64,000 bases of DNA, from assembly GCF_000344615.1 (NCBI RefSeq), contig NZ_KB467824.1, positions 4,949,227 to 5,013,226 of the forward strand, given 5' to 3'. This DNA is from Janthinobacterium sp. CG3. Lineage in GTDB: Bacteria; Pseudomonadota; Gammaproteobacteria; Burkholderiales; Burkholderiaceae_D. The position numbers were made by a program, and so were the translations under genes. Shown here piece after piece: positions 60,913-64,000 of this stretch. The notes beneath the pieces were generated by a model. That model was not told where the DNA came from, did no database searches, and worked only from the letters and a program-made list of their open reading frames with translations. Each line of letters begins with the position of its first letter. Within the stretch, counting starts at the first letter, position 1.

Positions 60913-61611
60913 CTAACGCTTCAGCGCGAGCGTGATGGTGGTGCCGCTCAGGTCGATGCCCTTGATGGCGATGCTGCCGAAGCTCGGCCCGTCGGAGCCT
61001 TTGACGCGGATGTTCTGGAAGCTGATTTCGCCGATCGAGCTGGGCAGGCGCAAGGTCAGCGAGCCGTCCTTGTTGATGGCCGCCGCCGCCATCGCCGGGT
61101 CGTAGACGACGTCTTTCATGCTGACGTCGGCCTGCAAAAAACCCAGCACCGGGTTGAGCAGTTTGGCGACGTCGCCGCTGATGGCCAGGCTGCGCTGCTT
61201 GCCCTGTTCGCGCACCTGCAGCAGCAATTCCTCGTTCAGGCCCTGCGCCGAGGTGTTGTCCAATTCCTCCTCGCTGAGCGCTTGCGGGCCGGCGCCGGCG
61301 CCGCCGCGGTTGGGTAGCATGGTGGCGCTGGCGGCCAGCGTCGGCAGCGCCTCCACCGCGTAGGTTTCCAGCGGCGCCAGCATGGCGGTGACGATGGCCG
61401 CCGCCATGCGCAATTGGCGTTGCTTGCGCAGCGCTTCCCGCACGTGCTGGTGTGTGACCAGGTTCCACTCGGCCAGAATGTCGCCGAGGCGCTGGCCGGT
61501 GCCGCGCTGGCGCTCGATGGCGCGCGCCAGTTGCTCCTCCGAGATCAGCCTGCGCTTGACCAGCAGTTGTCCGATTTGCGATTTGCTTTGATGTTGTGTC
61601 AGCCAGCCCAT
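60913..61611 (-). CDS. protein with GspE-N/MshEN-like domain, function unknown
   Basis: 232 residues from ATG 61611, which has GGGGAGAG six bases upstream. The N-terminal ~70 residues (SQIGQLLVKRRLISEEQLAR, QRGTGQRLGDILAEWNLVTH) match the MshEN/T2SSE_N domain found before type II/IV secretion ATPases and in c-di-GMP-binding proteins. A hydrophobic stretch (MAAAIVTAMLAPLETYAVEA) and a beta-rich C-terminal half with no recognised family follow. No ATPase domain is present. It follows the metalloprotease gene on the same strand with a 19-bp gap, so the pair is probably co-transcribed. Confidence 0.65.
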   Translation of the reverse strand: MGWLTQHQSKSQIGQLLVKRRLISEEQLARAIERQRGTGQRLGDILAEWNLVTHQHVREALRKQRQLRMAAAIVTAMLAPLETYAVEALPTLAASATMLPNRGGAGAGPQALSEEELDNTSAQGLNEELLLQVREQGKQRSLAISGDVAKLLNPVLGFLQADVSMKDVVYDPAMAAAAINKDGSLTLRLPSSIGEISFQNIRVKGSDGPSFGSIAIKGIDLSGTTITLALKR

Positions 61612-61630
61612 GTCACTCTCCCCGGTCAAT

Positions 61631-64000
61631 TCAAATGGTCGCGCGCAGCAGCGGCGCGCGCAGCGCCTCGTCGAGCGTCTGCGCGCATTCGCTCAGGTGG
61701 GCCCGGGTTTCGCGGTCGAGCGATTTGCCGGGCAGCCCCGCGCGCAGCAGCGCCCGCAGCGCGATGGCGTTTTGCCGTTGCAGGCTGCGCACGTCGGCCG
61801 GCGCGCCCGGCCCCGGCCGCAGCAGCGCGCCGGCCAGCCGTTTCAAGTGTTCGCGTTGCAGGTTGCGGCGCTGCGCCGGGATGTTCTTGCCTTGCTTGAG
61901 TTCGCTCCAGACCGCGCCCTGCACGCTGGCGTACAGTTCGCCCAGCGACAGCGTGGGCGCGCCGCCGGCCTCGGCGGCCTGGGCGTCGAGCAGGCGCGCC
62001 GCCACCGCGTCGGCCAGCACCTGGTCGAGCGCGTTGCTTTGCAGCGCCAGCACGCGCCGGCCGACGGCGATGTCGGGCTGCTGCTCGAAGTGGTCGATGC
62101 CGAGCCGGCTGATCAGCGCCGGCGAGAAGCGCAAGCTGTCGGCGGCGAACACGCTGTCGGTGATCAGCGCCAGCGCGGCGCGCTGGCTGTGCAGCGCCAC
62201 CGGCGTGAACGGCGCGCGCGCGGTGCCGGCGTGGTCGCGCAGCATGCGCACGCCGCCGATGTACTTGAGCGCCACCGGCAGCGTCGCGGCCAGCTGGCTG
62301 AAGCCCTCGTTGAGGCCGCGGCGCAGCGTGGCGTAGCTTTCGCCGTCCGGCAGCCGGCGCGTTTCCAGCCGTTGCCACAACTCGCGCGTCAGGCCCAGGC
62401 GCTGGCGCGCGTATAGCAGCGGGTCGTCGCCGAGGTCGAAGGCGTTGACCTCGGGGTCGGCGACGTTGGCTTGCGCGTCCTCGTCGGTGCCGTAGGCCAG
62501 CGCCGGCTCGCTCGAGCGCGCGGCGATTTCTGCGAGCAGCTGCTTTTCGTCCGCCGCCGGCAGCGTCTTGTAGGCGTATTCGATGGCCCAGTAGTCGTAG
62601 GGGCCGAGCGTTTCGTTGACGTACGGACCCTGCGCCTGGCCCGGCGCGGCCAGGTTGAAGGGCAGGTAGTCCATCACCGAGCCGGCCAGCGGGCGCTGCT
62701 TGCCGAAGCGCGGGTCTTGCAACTGGCGCAGGCTGTAGATGGTGGACGCGCGGAAGTTGTGGCGCAGCCCGAGGGTGTGGCCGACCTCGTGCATGATCAC
62801 CTGGCGCACGTAGGCCTGGGCCAGCGCCTCGGCCTGCGGCCCGGCCAGGTCCGCTTCGACGCCGCCGCGGGCGGCCAGCAGGTCGAGCGCGAAGTGGATG
62901 TCGGCGCCGCCGCCGTGGCCGCCGTGGCCATACTCGCACAGCGCGGCGCCTGCCGCCGCCGCGCCGGCGCCGCCAGCCGAACCCGGCTCGGGGTGGTCGG
63001 CGGCGAAGCGCCGCGCGCTGCGGGCGTAGACGTCGGACATGGCGATGTCGGCGTCGAGGATTTCGCCGCTGCGCGGGTCGACCTGCACCGGGCCGGCGGC
63101 GAAACCGACGTCGCTGCCGAGGAACCAGCGGATCGAGGCGTGGCGCGCGTCGAGCGTGTCGAAGGCATCCTGCTCGCTTTGCTGCCTGACCACGATGGCG
63201 TTCTTGAAGCCGATTTTTTCAAACGCGCGGTTCCATTCGAGCACGCCCTCGGCCACCGCGCGGCGGTATTTCAGCGGCACGTTTTTGTCGATCCAGTAGA
63301 CGATCGGCTGCTTCGGTTCGCGCGGCGCGCCGGGCCCGCCCGTGTCGGCGGCATTGGCGGCATCGGCGGCGTCGGCCGGTTCGAGGCGCCAGCGGTAGAC
63401 GTGGCGCAGCGCGGTGCCGGCGCTCAGGTCGTCGGAATAGTCGTGCACGGTGGTGGCGAAATGGCCGATGCGGTCGTCGGCCGCGCGCCCCGGCATGACG
63501 CTGGCCGGCAGCGCCGCGAAGCTGTAGTAGAAGCCGGCGAACAGGCTGCGCGGGTCGGGCATGGCCGGCGCCGGCGCGCCCGGCTGGCCGGGCGCCGGCG
63601 CCGGCAGGCGCGCCAGCGCGAAGTGGGCGTTGACTTGCAGCCCGGTCAGGCCGGCGTCGCCGCGCGCGCTGGCGAAGCTGCTGTTGCGCGCGTCGAGCTG
63701 GTAGGGCAGGCGGTAGGCGCTTTCGAGCTGGGTCGCGTAGCCCGGGATGTCGGTCAGCAGCAGGGCGTTGGCTTCGACCAGGAAAGCCTTGCTGGCCGGG
63801 TGCGCGGCGCTGGCCACCGGCGCGCTGGCCAGCAGGCTGTCGGAGAAGGCCTGGCTGACCGCCAGCGCCTGCGGCGTGCCGGGCGCGGCGCGATAGGCGG
63901 TGTTCTTGGCGATCAGCTGGACCTGGTTGCCGACGCGGCGCCACAGCGCGATGCGGCTGCCGCCCATCTGGCCGGCGTACAGGCGGCGTTCGCCGACGCT
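61631..64000 (-). CDS. large zinc metalloprotease (DUF4953/DUF5117-type), 5' end outside window
   Basis: The frame is open to the right edge (at least 789 codons), so the N-terminus is missing. It contains the metzincin zinc motif HEVGHTLGLRHN (about 62,755-62,800), preceded by VRQVIMHE, and AVAEGVLEWNRAFEKIGFKN, VIYWIDKNVPLKYRR-like elements and GSVMDYLPFNLA, the Met-turn-like segment. This fits the large secreted zinc-dependent metalloproteases annotated in many Gram-negatives. An export signal, if any, is outside. The gene upstream in its operon cannot be seen. Confidence 0.85.
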   Translation of the reverse strand, partial: SVGERRLYAGQMGGSRIALWRRVGNQVQLIAKNTAYRAAPGTPQALAVSQAFSDSLLASAPVASAAHPASKAFLVEANALLLTDIPGYATQLESAYRLPYQLDARNSSFASARGDAGLTGLQVNAHFALARLPAPAPGQPGAPAPAMPDPRSLFAGFYYSFAALPASVMPGRAADDRIGHFATTVHDYSDDLSAGTALRHVYRWRLEPADAADAANAADTGGPGAPREPKQPIVYWIDKNVPLKYRRAVAEGVLEWNRAFEKIGFKNAIVVRQQSEQDAFDTLDARHASIRWFLGSDVGFAAGPVQVDPRSGEILDADIAMSDVYARSARRFAADHPEPGSAGGAGAAAAGAALCEYGHGGHGGGADIHFALDLLAARGGVEADLAGPQAEALAQAYVRQVIMHEVGHTLGLRHNFRASTIYSLRQLQDPRFGKQRPLAGSVMDYLPFNLAAPGQAQGPYVNETLGPYDYWAIEYAYKTLPAADEKQLLAEIAARSSEPALAYGTDEDAQANVADPEVNAFDLGDDPLLYARQRLGLTRELWQRLETRRLPDGESYATLRRGLNEGFSQLAATLPVALKYIGGVRMLRDHAGTARAPFTPVALHSQRAALALITDSVFAADSLRFSPALISRLGIDHFEQQPDIAVGRRVLALQSNALDQVLADAVAARLLDAQAAEAGGAPTLSLGELYASVQGAVWSELKQGKNIPAQRRNLQREHLKRLAGALLRPGPGAPADVRSLQRQNAIALRALLRAGLPGKSLDRETRAHLSECAQTLDEALRAPLLRATI

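Overview
The window is GC-rich, densely coded beta-proteobacterial chromosome. Gene order (scpB-rluB, rimP-nusA-infB-rbfA-truB), HexR-type boxes before glucokinase, and the many periplasmic binding proteins and GC-rich dispersed hairpins point to the Massilia/Duganella group of Oxalobacteraceae. This is inferred from protein and layout style; there is no rRNA gene in the window to confirm it.

Layout. 1-870: 5' part of an IS1182-type transposase gene (minus strand, running off the left edge). 900-15,500: housekeeping block on the plus strand with glk, scpB, rluB, the rimP-nusA-infB-rbfA-truB translation/transcription cluster behind an attenuator-like leader, typA and dusA. 15,700-19,600: a methyl-accepting chemotaxis protein and small envelope proteins. 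19,900-22,040: a decaying patch with a fused ABC-transporter remnant and an internally deleted binding protein beside its intact paralogue. 22,180-22,600: two tandem tRNA-His genes, each with its own promoter and terminator. 22,600-28,220: murI, class I fumarase, a YqhA-like membrane protein and acs.

28,290-35,900 is the accessory region. It starts at a tRNA-Ser gene followed by a run of hairpins. It carries a 1,288-residue minus-strand protein (methyltransferase, phospholipase-D-type nuclease, SF2 helicase, LexA/S24-like domain, DUF3427-type C-terminus), then an Eco29kI-type restriction endonuclease, a convergent cytosine-5 methyltransferase, a near-perfect LexA box in an otherwise empty gap, and a Vsr endonuclease. 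Together this is a restriction/defence island. The fusion protein is the best candidate for something undescribed. No integrase is visible.

36,000-46,500: a diaminopropionate ammonia-lyase/M20 hydrolase pair with a divergent Lrp-type regulator, LysR and glutathione-transferase genes, a broken DUF4440-like gene, an alpha/beta hydrolase, binding proteins, a nitrobindin-like protein and a GlxA/AraC regulator. 46,800-52,000: a TonB-dependent receptor, GluQ-RS and two overlapping binding-protein genes. 52,100-58,020: a Tsx-like porin gene divergent from a complete nucleoside-type ABC importer (ATPase, two permeases, BMP binding protein), giving an outer- and inner-membrane route for nucleosides. 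58,170-64,000: an HDOD protein, an M28 peptidase, a protein with a GspE-N/MshEN-like domain, and a large zinc metalloprotease gene cut by the right edge.

Two families of dispersed palindromes (a GTCGGGTTA-N12-TAACCCGAC type and a long GGGGACAGACC type) recur between genes.
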